A stretch of 64,000 nucleotides of DNA from Microcystis wesenbergii FACHB-1317 (lineage in GTDB: Bacteria; Cyanobacteriota; Cyanobacteriia; Cyanobacteriales; Microcystaceae): positions 1 to 64,000 of the forward strand of contig NZ_JACJQV010000156.1 of assembly GCF_014696875.1 (NCBI RefSeq), read 5' to 3'. The position numbers and the translations under genes are program-made. The notes under the pieces are model-generated. The model was not told where the DNA came from, did not search any database, and saw only the letters and a program-made list of their open reading frames with translations. Below are positions 17,259 to 26,674 of the stretch, in pieces. Every line of letters starts with the position of its first letter. The first letter of the stretch is position 1.

Positions 17259-18743
17259 TTACATCCCCCACCAACGGGCCACCGCTTCGGGAAGGGGTAG
17301 CAAAATACTTAATAACAAAGCCAGGGAAAATAGACCTAATAAATCTCGTTTATTATCCAATTCGGTGACATCATTTAACGCAGGTTGATCGCTGACTGGC
17401 ATTAATAAGAGAATAATCGCCCAGAGTAAAAAATCTGGCTGCACTAGGGCTAAAATAAACATGAATAATCGAGTTAATTGACCGATAATTATGGCGGTTT
17501 TCTGTCCATACATGGCGTGAACAATATGACCACCATCCAATTGACCTACGGGCATTAAATTTAGGGCTGTAACGATAATTCCCACATAACCAGCTACCGC
17601 TAAAGGATGTAAATGGATGGCTTTTCCTGCGATTAAATTACTGCCGAGAGCTAGTTTAGCTACGATAGACAAGAAAAAAGAAAACTGCGGATTTAAGGCC
17701 TGAAAATTTAATAAACTGCTCTGATTAGTTAGGGGAACTATTTCCGAGAGGGACAATCCCCAAAACATTAGAGGAATAGCGATAATTATACCCCCCAAAG
17801 GACCGGCCACGGCCACATCAAATAAAGCTTTTCGGGTGGGTACAGGGGATCGCATTTGAATAAAAGCCCCGAAGGTGCCGAGGAAGAAAGGAATGGGGAT
17901 AAAATAGGGCAAAGTAGTTTTAATTTTATATTTAACTGCTGTAAAATAATGACTGAATTCGTGCAGTCCTAAAATAGCAATTAAGCCCAAACTGTAGGGT
18001 AAACCTTGCAATAATAAACTAGGATTATTTTCTAATTGTTGGGCGGTAATGCCACTTAATCCCGCACCGACCACTGTGGTAGTTAAGATAGTTAATAACA
18101 ATAAACCCAGGGCAAGAAAGGGGCGAGTAACTTTTTCAGTTTCTATGGTTTCTGTTTTTTGCTGCCAGGGATTAGCCACAAGAGCGAAAAAAGGTTGTCC
18201 CTGAAAACTTTCTTGGAAAAGCAATAAAAAGCGATCACCAAAAACCTTTTCCACATTGTTTTTAATCACTTGATAAGCTTCTTCGGGAACTGCCCGCAAT
18301 TTCCCCCGACAGAGAATTGCTTGGGGACGATAATCGATATTTTGCAGATAATAAATACCCCAAGGAAAACAATCTCTTAGGGATTTTTCCTCTGCGGCAG
18401 TGATCGGTTTTAAATCATTTTTAGGTGCAGGATTATCGATATTTTCTAGGACTAAATTCGCTTGTTTCGGTGGTGATGGGGAGCTTTCTTGGGGAGTAAC
18501 TCGACCCTTCTGTACTAACCACCAATACAAAAAAGGGCAAATCACAAAAGGACCGATGAGCAAAAATGCCGGCATGGGGGTATCCTCTCCATAGATTAAC
18601 GTCCAGCCAGTCCAAATTAGAGCCGGAGTCATCAGGACTAACCAAATTAACCAAACTGGTGTTGTCGTGACTTTGGCCACGCTACGCTTGACGATAAAAT
18701 AAGTAAAACCGCCAAGAATCCCTAATAACAACCACATTTCCAT
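17259..18743 (-). CDS. Site-2 protease family intramembrane metalloprotease (M50, EGY1-like)
   Basis: The 494-residue protein carries the zinc-binding motif HEFSH in GLHEFSHYF and the third ligand region NLMPVGQLDGGH about 140 residues later, both inside hydrophobic segments. The cytoplasmic region before the core (about 100-190) is soluble and matches the extended N-terminus of cyanobacterial and plastid EGY-type proteases. Such enzymes cleave membrane-embedded substrates; the target is not predictable. Active-site residues are complete. It is divergently transcribed from the beta-lactamase-fold gene with about 104 bp between starts. Confidence 0.85.
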   Translation of the reverse strand: MEMWLLLGILGGFTYFIVKRSVAKVTTTPVWLIWLVLMTPALIWTGWTLIYGEDTPMPAFLLIGPFVICPFLYWWLVQKGRVTPQESSPSPPKQANLVLENIDNPAPKNDLKPITAAEEKSLRDCFPWGIYYLQNIDYRPQAILCRGKLRAVPEEAYQVIKNNVEKVFGDRFLLLFQESFQGQPFFALVANPWQQKTETIETEKVTRPFLALGLLLLTILTTTVVGAGLSGITAQQLENNPSLLLQGLPYSLGLIAILGLHEFSHYFTAVKYKIKTTLPYFIPIPFFLGTFGAFIQMRSPVPTRKALFDVAVAGPLGGIIIAIPLMFWGLSLSEIVPLTNQSSLLNFQALNPQFSFFLSIVAKLALGSNLIAGKAIHLHPLAVAGYVGIIVTALNLMPVGQLDGGHIVHAMYGQKTAIIIGQLTRLFMFILALVQPDFLLWAIILLLMPVSDQPALNDVTELDNKRDLLGLFSLALLLSILLPLPEAVARWWGM

Positions 18744-18847
18744 ATCGGCTCTTTTCTCTTGAATAAAAAGCGGCTAATTTCAGCCGGCCCGGTCATCGAT
18801 CGTGCTAAGTTATAAACCGCATTGATTGTGATTTGGATAGGCAAACC

Positions 18848-19519
18848 ATGCGATCGGAAACCGAATCGTCTCCTTTAGAGGTTAGCAAAACCACAAAACC
18901 CCCTCGATTAATTCTAGAAGGTTTATACGCTTTCTCGCCTAATCGGGAAACCCTAGGGGGAACCTCTTATCTTATTGTAGAAAATACCGGCAATATTCTG
19001 GTGGATTGTCCTAGCTGTGAGGAGAGCGAGCGGGATTTTCTCCTAGAAAAAGGGGTCCGTTACCTATTTTTTACCCATCGCGGGGGTCAGGGGAAACAGA
19101 GCGATTCTCTGCAAAGTTGGCTTGATTGTGAGATTATTCTACAGGAACAGGAAGCCTATCTGCTTCCTCACCGTCAAATTACCGTTTTTCAGCAGCAAAT
19201 CCAGTTATCTCCCACTTGTAGCGGTTTTTGGACTCCCGGCCATTCTCCCGGTTCCTCCTGTCTCTACTGGCAGCGTCACGGGGGGGTTTTATTTACCGGT
19301 CGTCATCTTCTCCCCGACACCAAGGGTCAACCGCAACCCCTACAGACCGCGAAAACTTTCCACTGGCCGCGGCAACTGCGATCGCAAAAGGCCATTTTAG
19401 ACCGTTTTAGTCCGGAAACCCTCTCCTATCTTTGTCCGGGAGCTAATACCGGCTTTTTGCGCGGGCGGGGAATTATCGATCGCGCCTACGAAAAAATCAG
19501 CGCCAATCCTCTTAACTAA
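18848..19519 (+). CDS. Metallo-beta-lactamase-fold protein with degenerate metal site
   Basis: The 223-residue protein follows the fold order of metallo-beta-lactamase hydrolases: GGTSYLIVENTGNILVDCPS, then FFTHRGGQGK where HxHxDH is expected, then WTPGHSPGSSCLYW, then LFTGRHLL. Only the first histidine of HxHxDH and the GHSPGS histidine remain. The second histidine, the aspartate and third histidine are replaced by G, Q and G, and the bridging aspartate (FTGD) is R. It is therefore probably not a zinc hydrolase. I start at ATG 18848, preceded by GGATAGG; a TTG lies 15 bp upstream. Confidence 0.75.
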   Translation: MRSETESSPLEVSKTTKPPRLILEGLYAFSPNRETLGGTSYLIVENTGNILVDCPSCEESERDFLLEKGVRYLFFTHRGGQGKQSDSLQSWLDCEIILQEQEAYLLPHRQITVFQQQIQLSPTCSGFWTPGHSPGSSCLYWQRHGGVLFTGRHLLPDTKGQPQPLQTAKTFHWPRQLRSQKAILDRFSPETLSYLCPGANTGFLRGRGIIDRAYEKISANPLN

Positions 19520-19697
19520 AGACTTTTTAGAAGCTGCATCGTTCAATTCCGGCTCTTCTGGTTTCTGTGTGGAAACGAGGTCTATACTGATAGTTTCTTC
19601 CACAAAATAGTCCTAAAAGTCTTGCCCAGTAAACATTTAACCTTACATAAGCAAAAATTATCACACAAAGTCGAGAAGAGCCCAATTCCCAGAAATT

Positions 19698-20666
19698 ATG
19701 AATTTAACCGTTAAAGACTTGGGTGAACAGGGATTGCTACCGATTCTGCAAAAATATTGTCCTGCGGAGATTATCGGTGATGATGGGGCGATTTTATCCC
19801 TCAAAGACGGTTACTCTCTCGTTGTCACCACTGATGTTTTAGTCAATAACGTCCACTTTAGCGATCTTACCACCTCTCCCGAAGATGTGGGCTGGCGAGG
19901 GGCGGCGGCTAATTTATCCGATTTAGCGGCTATGGGGGCAGAACCCCTAGGAATTACGGTAGGATTGGCTTTAACTCCCGATCTAGCCCTCGATTGGCTA
20001 GAAGGACTCTATCGGGGTCTTAGCTCTTGTCTGCAAGTATATCAGACGGCGATCGTTGGTGGCGATGTCTGTCGGGCCACGGAGATTAACGTCAGCATCA
20101 CTGCCATGGGACAAGTGGCAAAAAATGAAGAAATTAGACGTTTTAACGCAAAAGTTGGCGATAGCATCGTTATTACTGGTTATCACGGTTTATCGCGGGC
20201 TGGATTAGAGTTACTCTTGCACCCTGAAACCGGGAGGAATTTAAATTCCTCCCAAAAAAAGCGATTAATCCAAGCCCATCAACGCCCGCGACCGAGACTC
20301 GATTGCATACCACATTTACAAAAAATTGTCAAGCAATTTCCCATCGCCGGCATGGATAGCAGTGACGGATTAGCAGATGCTATCATCCAAATTTGTCGCT
20401 GTAGTGGGGTTGGTGCCGAAATTGAGAGGATTCCCCTGCATCCAACCCTGAAAGAATATGTAGGAGCCGAAAAAGCTCTAGAATGGGCTTTATACGGCGG
20501 TGAAGACTTTGAGTTAGTTTTGTGTTTGCCTCCGGACAGTGCCAGAGAATTGCTGGAGAAAGTGGGGGAAGAGGGGGCGATAATCGGTCAAATTGTCCGG
20601 GGGAAAGAGATAAAATTAGCTGACGGGAGAAAACTCAGTTTAAGCTCCGGATTTCAACATTTTTAG
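19698..20666 (+). CDS. thiL: Thiamine-monophosphate kinase
   Basis: This 322-residue kinase phosphorylates thiamine monophosphate to thiamine diphosphate. Family marks are the N-terminal IGDDGAILSL, TTDVLVNNVHFS, the ANLSDLAAMGAEPLG metal and ATP-binding segment, VGGDVCRA, and SIVITGYHGLSRAGL. The later GMDSSDGLADAI and YGGEDFELV motifs are also present. Length agrees with cyanobacterial ThiL. No thiamine riboswitch is evident upstream. It converges on ffh with 3 bp between stop codons. Confidence 0.93.
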   Translation: MNLTVKDLGEQGLLPILQKYCPAEIIGDDGAILSLKDGYSLVVTTDVLVNNVHFSDLTTSPEDVGWRGAAANLSDLAAMGAEPLGITVGLALTPDLALDWLEGLYRGLSSCLQVYQTAIVGGDVCRATEINVSITAMGQVAKNEEIRRFNAKVGDSIVITGYHGLSRAGLELLLHPETGRNLNSSQKKRLIQAHQRPRPRLDCIPHLQKIVKQFPIAGMDSSDGLADAIIQICRCSGVGAEIERIPLHPTLKEYVGAEKALEWALYGGEDFELVLCLPPDSARELLEKVGEEGAIIGQIVRGKEIKLADGRKLSLSSGFQHF

Positions 20667-20669
20667 CCT

Positions 20670-22106
20670 CTATAAATCGCCAAAACCTTTCTTTTTCTTG
20701 ATTTTCTTCGGTTTTTTCGGGCTGCCACCTTGACCGCGGAACCCCGGTTGATTGCCACCCCCAAACATTCCGCCACCCATCCCGGGCATCCCAGGCATAG
20801 CGGGCATTTGTCCCCGTCCCATCTGTTGCATCATCGATCGCATTCTGGTGAAATTAGCAATTAGTTTGGTCACTTCTGTTTCCGGATGTCCCGAACCTTT
20901 GGCAATGCGACGACGACGATTAGGAGACTTAGCCAATAAATCGGGGTTAGCGCGTTCCTCCGTGGTCATGGAATTAATCATCGCTTCCGTGCGTTTTAAC
21001 TCTTTTTCGCCCTTTTCGATGTCTGTCCCGCTCAGTTTGCCTAGACCGGGGATTAACTTTAAGACTCCCCCCAGGGAACCCATATTTTTTAACAGCCGCA
21101 TCTGTTTGAGGAAGTCGTTAAAATCAAACTTAGCCTCTAAAATCTTGGCCTGCATTTTGGCCGCGTCTTCTAGGTCTAACTGTTCCTGAGCTTTTTCCAC
21201 TAGCGTCAGGACATCACCCATATTGAGGATGCGACTGGCCAGGCGATCGGGATAAAATGGCTCTAAAGCTTCTACTTTTTCCCCAACCCCAACAAATTTA
21301 ATCGGTTGTCCCGATATTTGCCGCACTGATAAGGCCGCACCACCGCGAGTATCGCCATCAAGTTTGGTGAGAATTGCCCCCGTGATGCCGATTTGTTGGT
21401 GAAAAGTGTGGGTGAGATTGGCCGCTTCCTGACCGGTCATCGCATCCACCACTAATAAAGTGTCGTCGGGCTTGACAATTTTCTTGATTTGTGCTAGTTC
21501 GCCCATCATCTGGGTGTCTATCTGCAAACGACCGGCGGTGTCGATGATAACCGTATCTACGCCCAATTCTTTGGCTTTTTCCACACCTTGACGGGCGATA
21601 TCGACGGGATTAGCCTGAGAACCCATCTCGAAGACGGGAACATTTATCTGTTTACCGAGGGTGATTAATTGGTCAATGGCCGCCGGACGGTAAACATCGG
21701 TGGCCACCATCAGGCAGCTTTTGGACTGTTTGCGGAGATATAGGGCTAATTTGGCGGTGGCGGTGGTTTTTCCTGTCCCTTGCAACCCGGCCATTAAAAT
21801 CACGGTGGGGGGTTTATCGGCCTGAGCTAGGGGGACGTTACTTTCCCCCATAATTTTGACCAATTCATCATAGACAATTTTGATAAATTGCTGGCCAGGA
21901 TTAACTCCGGAAATAACTTCAGCGCCGAGGGCTTGTTTCTCGACCTCAGCAATAAATCCCTTGACTACCTGTAGGTTAACATCTGCTTCCAGTAAAGCCC
22001 GCCGGACTTCTTTTAGGGTATCTTGTATGTTGGCCGAGGAGATTTTATCTTGACCTCGTAACTTTTTCCATGCGTCTTCTAAGCGATCGGCCAGTGCGTC
22101 GAACAT
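20670..22106 (-). CDS. ffh: Signal recognition particle protein Ffh (SRP54)
   Basis: The 478-residue GTPase binds signal peptides of nascent membrane proteins and docks with FtsY. The N domain is followed by G1 GLQGTGKTTATAKLALY, DTAGRLQID, TKLDGDTRGGAAL and the closing GVGEKVEALEPF. The M domain begins near residue 300 and contains the RNA-binding SPNRRRRIAKGSGH. The methionine- and glycine-rich tail with PAMPGMPGMGGGMFG is typical of cyanobacterial Ffh. No SRP RNA gene is seen nearby. Confidence 0.95.
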   Translation of the reverse strand: MFDALADRLEDAWKKLRGQDKISSANIQDTLKEVRRALLEADVNLQVVKGFIAEVEKQALGAEVISGVNPGQQFIKIVYDELVKIMGESNVPLAQADKPPTVILMAGLQGTGKTTATAKLALYLRKQSKSCLMVATDVYRPAAIDQLITLGKQINVPVFEMGSQANPVDIARQGVEKAKELGVDTVIIDTAGRLQIDTQMMGELAQIKKIVKPDDTLLVVDAMTGQEAANLTHTFHQQIGITGAILTKLDGDTRGGAALSVRQISGQPIKFVGVGEKVEALEPFYPDRLASRILNMGDVLTLVEKAQEQLDLEDAAKMQAKILEAKFDFNDFLKQMRLLKNMGSLGGVLKLIPGLGKLSGTDIEKGEKELKRTEAMINSMTTEERANPDLLAKSPNRRRRIAKGSGHPETEVTKLIANFTRMRSMMQQMGRGQMPAMPGMPGMGGGMFGGGNQPGFRGQGGSPKKPKKIKKKKGFGDL

Positions 22107-22192
22107 AGTTTCGGAATTAAATTTTTAACTAGATCGATTTTATCTCAATGTCGGGCTGAAGACCCCCGCTCTTACCCTGTCAGCTTTTGACT

Positions 22193-22287
22193 ACAGCGTT
22201 TCTCGTCAAGCTGAAGTATAAATTAAACCTGGCTTCGGCAAGGTTTTCAGGGGCCAAAACGCACCTCATCTATCGGAGAAATGCTGT
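22193..22287. repeat. 95-bp inverted-repeat element
   Basis: ACAGCGTTTCTC (22193-22204) and GAGAAATGCTGT (22276-22287) are terminal inverted repeats with one mismatch. The interior matches the reverse complement of 4424-4495. A 70-codon open frame across it has no ribosome-binding site and I do not accept it as a gene. Confidence 0.55.
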
Positions 22288-22548
22288 AATTTTGTCTTTA
22301 TCTCCCTCCTCTGTCTCTCTCGGGAACGGAAAAACAGAAATGACAGGGAAAAACGGTTTCCGTCCGAGAATTTATCAATCGATTAAGTTGAGTATATAGA
22401 AAATAAAAGTAGGAAATTATTCGAGGGGCAAAGAAAACAAAGAGCCAAGCTTTTAAGCGATTCAAGTAACCGCCAGGCTCGACAAATAATCGAATATTGT
22501 TTAGGTGATTTTGACATCCTTTCCCAACCGATCAACAAGGATGAGTTA

Positions 22549-22679
22549 TAAGTAGTCGAACATAAATAAACAACACTATGTTAAGGAATGTAAAATAGGC
22601 AGTTTTCGCTGCTGCATACAGCTTTCTAACCTATTTACAAAACTTTATACAGCAGCGAAAACTTATGTCCGACTACTTA
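22549..22679. mobile_element. 131-bp hairpin MITE with TAAGTAGTCG ends, first copy
   Basis: The element starts TAAGTAGTCGAACATAA and ends ACTTATGTCCGACTACTTA. Inside, AGTTTTCGCTGCTG and CAGCAGCGAAAACT form a perfect 14-bp inverted pair, so the whole element can fold into one long hairpin. A related element follows 25 bp downstream. It has no coding capacity. Confidence 0.7.
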
Positions 22680-22704
22680 GCAAATCGGTTTTTAATAGTA
22701 TGAT

Positions 22705-22825
22705 TAAGTAGTCAGACATAAATTCTGTTGTCTATCTTAAGAAATGTAAATTGCCGCAATTCTTACTGACGACCGACGACCGACTCCTTACCCCACAGTT
22801 AACTTTACTTTTGTCCAACTACTTA
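22705..22825. mobile_element. 121-bp MITE with TAAGTAGTC ends, second copy (diverged)
   Basis: It starts TAAGTAGTCAGACATAAATT and ends TTACTTTTGTCCAACTACTTA. The ends and the AAGAAATGTAAA segment match the neighbouring element at 22549-22679, while the core hairpin is replaced by unrelated sequence with GACGACCGACGACCG. The two lie in tandem in the spacer between ffh and the SIMPL gene. Confidence 0.6.
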
Positions 22826-23101
22826 AATGCCAATCCAACTTTAAAAATCCTCTTCCTTCTTCCCACTCCCCACTCTCCTATACTTTTTCAACAGGATTGA
22901 GTATTACCATAATTTCTCCGCCGGTTTTCTGGTCAGATTTATTAAGTCACCATTGCCCTAAAAATCCAGTAAGGGCTGAATAATTTTCCCTGTCAAAGTC
23001 CATCGACCTGAAGCGAGAAAAATTGATTTTTGTAAATAATAGTTTCAATGCGCTCCTTACTAGCATAGGATAGAAACATCGGATTTCCAGGAGGGGTGAC
23101 G
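22826..23101. other. Spacer before the SIMPL gene, no gene seen
   Basis: Apart from a pyrimidine-rich stretch with CTTCCCACTCCCCACTCTCC I see no gene, hairpin or repeat of note here. The promoter of the SIMPL gene should lie in its right part; I cannot assign boxes with confidence. Confidence 0.35.
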
Positions 23102-23848
23102 ATGAAAGACAGTTCTATATTCCGACGTTTCCCGCAGGTATTTGCGGGTTTATCGGCGCTATCGATCGCTCTCGTCTTCAGTTCGTGGATAGCGGCGCGA
23201 GCGATCTTGGCGGTGAAACAGGCCAGCGATGTTTTTGTCGTGACCGGTTCGGCAAAAAGGCCGATTACATCGGATTATATTCTCTGGCGTTTATCGGTTT
23301 CCAGTCAACAACCCACCGCCCGCGATGCCTACCGCGATCTGATCCAGCAAACCGAGCGGATACGAGCTTATCTCAAAGAAAAACAAGTTCCCGACGAGGC
23401 AATCACCACCAACGCGATCGAGACGATGCCGATTCCTGAAATAACGAACGGCCAGGAAACTGGGCAAATTCTCGCCTATCGCCTCACCCAACGCTTCGAG
23501 ATCCGAGGGAGCGATGTGGCCCGTTACACGGAACTTTCTAGGCAGGTAACAGAATTGATCGAGGAGGGAATTAACCTCGTCTCCGAACCCCCCCAATACC
23601 TTTACACCCAACTGGATAAGCTGCGGGTGGAAATGGTGGCCGCGGCGACCAAGGACGCCAGAGCCAGAGCCGAAGCGATCGCCAGTAGTACCGGCAGTCG
23701 GGTGGGAAGGGTGCGCGATGCAAAAACGGGAGTTTTTCAGATCACCTCGCGCAATTCCACCGACGTGAGCGATTCGGGAATTTACGACACTTCCTCGATC
23801 GACAAAGATATTACCGCAGTCGTTTCGGTGACGTTCGGGATCGAGTGA
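23102..23848 (+). CDS. SIMPL domain (DUF541) exported protein
   Basis: The 248-residue protein starts with a basic N-terminus and a signal or anchor helix (about 13-37). It continues with VFVVTGSAKRPITSDYILWR, the opening strand of SIMPL/DUF541 domains. The helix ARDAYRDLIQQTERIRAYLK and AATKDARARAEAIASSTG are also characteristic. Relatives include periplasmic proteins tied to oxidative stress tolerance; biochemical role is unknown. The ATG at 23102 sits 7 bp after CCAGGAGG; a GTG at 23096 lies too close to that site to be used. Base composition in this gene is more GC-rich than its surroundings. Confidence 0.75.
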   Translation: MKDSSIFRRFPQVFAGLSALSIALVFSSWIAARAILAVKQASDVFVVTGSAKRPITSDYILWRLSVSSQQPTARDAYRDLIQQTERIRAYLKEKQVPDEAITTNAIETMPIPEITNGQETGQILAYRLTQRFEIRGSDVARYTELSRQVTELIEEGINLVSEPPQYLYTQLDKLRVEMVAAATKDARARAEAIASSTGSRVGRVRDAKTGVFQITSRNSTDVSDSGIYDTSSIDKDITAVVSVTFGIE

Positions 23849-24174
23849 ATGACAACCCACTCCTTACTGCTGTCCAAACAGCGGAGCGTCTGTGCTAGGT
23901 CTAGACTTGACCATGAGAGTAATTTCAGCAAACAGAGAACCTCTGTTTGAGTTGTCTCTTTGTGTCCTTCGTGTCTTTGTGGTTCGTTCCAGTCGCTCGC
24001 TGGCAGGACTGTATCATGGAAATACATTTTACCCACCAAACCCAAGAGAGCCCTTAATTTGATCGCAAAAGGGAAATTTAATCTCTCTAAGCGAACACCT
24101 GTTCTAGTCAGCTTGTATGTAAAGTTTTATCTACGGATTCAACATTGCTGGCTTTTAAGTAAGTTTGAGTAAGT
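23849..24174. other. Spacer between SIMPL gene and zipN, no gene seen
   Basis: This stretch lies between convergent genes. It includes a TTGTCTCTTTGTGTCCTTCG region reminiscent of dispersed cyanobacterial spacer repeats, but I find no second copy in this window. Open frames on both strands lack ribosome-binding sites. Confidence 0.35.
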
Positions 24175-26427
24175 TTAGTTGGGCCGTAAAACTTGGGTTT
24201 TTTCGATCAACCATTTATCTCCTTGCCGTACCAAATCATAGCGCAGGTTCAAGGACTCATTATAGGAACGATTGACAATTTCTTTGCCATTATGAAAATA
24301 CATCGCCTTTTCGTTTACTATCGCTTCCACCGTCGCTAAATTAGGATTTTTCGCATTATTAGTAACCGAGCGCACATCCACTTGATGCTCGTAGCGCCAA
24401 TAGTTATTTCCCTGTAAAGCCGCCGCTCGTTTTTGCCAAATTTCTAAGGCCGAACCCGTTAAAACCTCTTTCAATTGCTCTTTTTGGTGTTCACTGCCAA
24501 AAGCAGCCGATTTTGCTGCTAACCAAGCTTGAATCGTCTCCGTTGCTGTTTCCTTGCCTAAGGGAATCCCGTCCAGCGCTTCCGCCTTAGCCGAGGGAAC
24601 TTCTAGTATGGGAGTATGCAAAGAAATCGGTAACTGTTCCCCTTGCAAGGCTGCCAAAGGAGATTGACTATCGACAATTGCCTTCACACCCAAGGACAAA
24701 ACCGCAATCGTTCCCACTAATCCTACTCCCAATATCGCCACTCGCTCAAGTCGCAGCTTTCTGCGGGCCGGTCGCCTCCGTTTCGGTGCGACTACGGCAG
24801 TTTTTGCCGTTTCTAGGGCTGCCGGCCGGGAGTTGCCCGCTGCTGGGGGGCGCGGGCGACTAGGACGACGACGGGGGGGATTAAGTGCCGGTTGACGATC
24901 GGCTGCCTTCACCACCACACTGCCCTGAGTATAGGGGGTGAAAGTTTCCTCCTGAGCGGTGACTCTCAGGGCAGGTACAGCAGTGCTTGCCCGCTCACCT
25001 TTAGCTCTAGCTAAAGACGGTTTTTGGGGACGAGAGTGGGAAGAAGAATAGGCGGATTCCCTCATCGGTGTCGCTCCTGGCACTGGGTTTAAATGGGTGG
25101 GGTGGGTGTGGGTTTTGAGAATATTTACTTCCGATTCTAAAGGTTCCCTGGGCTTTTCTCGAACCGGCACGGGAACTTTTTTGTCAGGAAAACCTGACAA
25201 TGCTTCTAAATAATTTTGTACCTCTTCCTCAGCAAAATACTCTTTGAGTGAGGCTTTCTCCTCGACTAAATCACTAAAATGGCAGAAAACTTCTGTTTGT
25301 AACCAACGCTCACCGTAACGACATAACCCAGGTAAAAGATCGGGAGATTGCCCCGATTGTTCCTTAATATAATTTAATATTTCTTGCTCTTGACTTTTTT
25401 CTAAAATTGTGCTTGCTTGTTCGGTTTGACCGAGCAGTAGGGCGCAGATCGATCGCTCTAGGGAGACATCCTGATGTTTTTGTAATTGCTGTAGGCGCTC
25501 GCTGGCTGCCACAATAGCGGCGGGTTGTTTTTGGGCGAAACCGCGGGCGATCAAGGCATAGACCAGCAGATAATTACCCACCGCCGAGGGGCGTTGTGCC
25601 TCCTTTGCCCAAATTTTCTCCTGTTCAGCCTGAGTTAAATAAACCCGTAACTGTTGAATAAAGCGTAAAAAATTATCCACCCCTAACCCAGAGCGATCAT
25701 CACCGGGGCCATCGATGCCACCGCGAGCGGCCAACATCTCCTCCAAGAGATTTAAGCCGCGCTGACGGGCAAGACTAGGTTTTTTTTCTTGGGATAACAA
25801 TTCCAGAATCCGGTAGGGACGCAAGCGATCGCAATCATGGCGAATCTCCCTGGCCACTTGCGGGAACATTTGTTCTTTTTCTAACCAAGTCAGGGCTTTG
25901 GCCGCAGTGCTGGCCGCCTGTTCATAATTTTTATCCTGCCAATATTCCCGACTTAATTCCCCGTAGGCCAAAGCCAAGGTTAAGATCATGTCTGGGCGAG
26001 TAATTGGCTCTAAATCTAGATAAGTTTCGGCCAAACGAATCACTAACTCGTATTCTCCCAACTCTTGCAGGATGAGCAAAGCTCCCACCAGATCGGCGGG
26101 GGCAATAGTAATCTGGGAAGTGAGATATTCTGAGGAGGCCGCCGCCACCTCCCCACCTTGAGAATCTAGGTTTTCGGCGCTGCTTTCTGGGTTGAGAAAC
26201 AGGGGATTGGAGTCGAACAATTGGGTATCGTAATCACGACGGCGATCCGCAGCACTTAACACTTGGTAAGCTTCATCTAACAAGTGCTGACGGGCAATGA
26301 TCGCTGTTTGACTGTATTCTTGACGTGGCAATTGCCGTCCCCGATCGGCGTGGGCCAAATCAATCTGCTCGGCACTCACCTGAAAGGGGATTCCCAATAT
26401 CCTGTAGTAGTCAAGAGGAATTCGCAC
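24175..26427 (-). CDS. zipN: Cell division protein ZipN/Ftn2 (ARC6 homologue)
   Basis: This 750-residue protein tethers FtsZ to the membrane in cyanobacteria; its plastid counterpart is ARC6. The N-terminus is a J-like domain (LDYYRILGIPFQVSAEQI to LSAADRRRDYD) that lacks the HPD tripeptide of true DnaJ proteins. A long helical region follows, then a proline/arginine-rich linker (about 430-560), one membrane helix (about 566-588) and a C-terminal IMS/DUF4101 domain ending EKTQVLRPN. In the known topology the N-terminal part is cytoplasmic and the C-terminal domain periplasmic. It is divergent from pdhA. Together with the minCDE cluster it gives the window two division modules. Confidence 0.92.
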   Translation of the reverse strand: MRIPLDYYRILGIPFQVSAEQIDLAHADRGRQLPRQEYSQTAIIARQHLLDEAYQVLSAADRRRDYDTQLFDSNPLFLNPESSAENLDSQGGEVAAASSEYLTSQITIAPADLVGALLILQELGEYELVIRLAETYLDLEPITRPDMILTLALAYGELSREYWQDKNYEQAASTAAKALTWLEKEQMFPQVAREIRHDCDRLRPYRILELLSQEKKPSLARQRGLNLLEEMLAARGGIDGPGDDRSGLGVDNFLRFIQQLRVYLTQAEQEKIWAKEAQRPSAVGNYLLVYALIARGFAQKQPAAIVAASERLQQLQKHQDVSLERSICALLLGQTEQASTILEKSQEQEILNYIKEQSGQSPDLLPGLCRYGERWLQTEVFCHFSDLVEEKASLKEYFAEEEVQNYLEALSGFPDKKVPVPVREKPREPLESEVNILKTHTHPTHLNPVPGATPMRESAYSSSHSRPQKPSLARAKGERASTAVPALRVTAQEETFTPYTQGSVVVKAADRQPALNPPRRRPSRPRPPAAGNSRPAALETAKTAVVAPKRRRPARRKLRLERVAILGVGLVGTIAVLSLGVKAIVDSQSPLAALQGEQLPISLHTPILEVPSAKAEALDGIPLGKETATETIQAWLAAKSAAFGSEHQKEQLKEVLTGSALEIWQKRAAALQGNNYWRYEHQVDVRSVTNNAKNPNLATVEAIVNEKAMYFHNGKEIVNRSYNESLNLRYDLVRQGDKWLIEKTQVLRPN

Positions 26428-26674
26428 GGTTAGCTGTACCTCAACTCTGGAGAGTCCTTAGTGAATTAAATGATGTAAGTGAGAGCGGAGCGAGTAAAAT
26501 AACAAGATACCATTCTATCCTAGCCAATCTCTGACTGACTAAGATTAGATTCGAGAGAGAAAATACCAAGAACTCCCTGGTTTAAGACTAAAAAATTCAC
26601 TGCCAGAATTCTCGAAAAATCTACCGCTTCCTCTCCCCTTGCCTTTTTGTTGTCTAAATGATACTACAGACCAT

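Noticed and set aside
20752-21189. 145-codon open frame antisense to ffh
   Set aside because: It mirrors the glycine/methionine-rich M domain of Ffh, whose codon bias keeps the opposite frame open.
22187-22399. 70-codon open frame on the + strand
   Set aside because: It crosses a small inverted-repeat element and has neither ribosome-binding site nor family resemblance.
23291-23860. 189-codon open frame antisense to the SIMPL gene
   Set aside because: The sense frame has a strong ribosome-binding site and recognisable domain; the antisense frame has neither.
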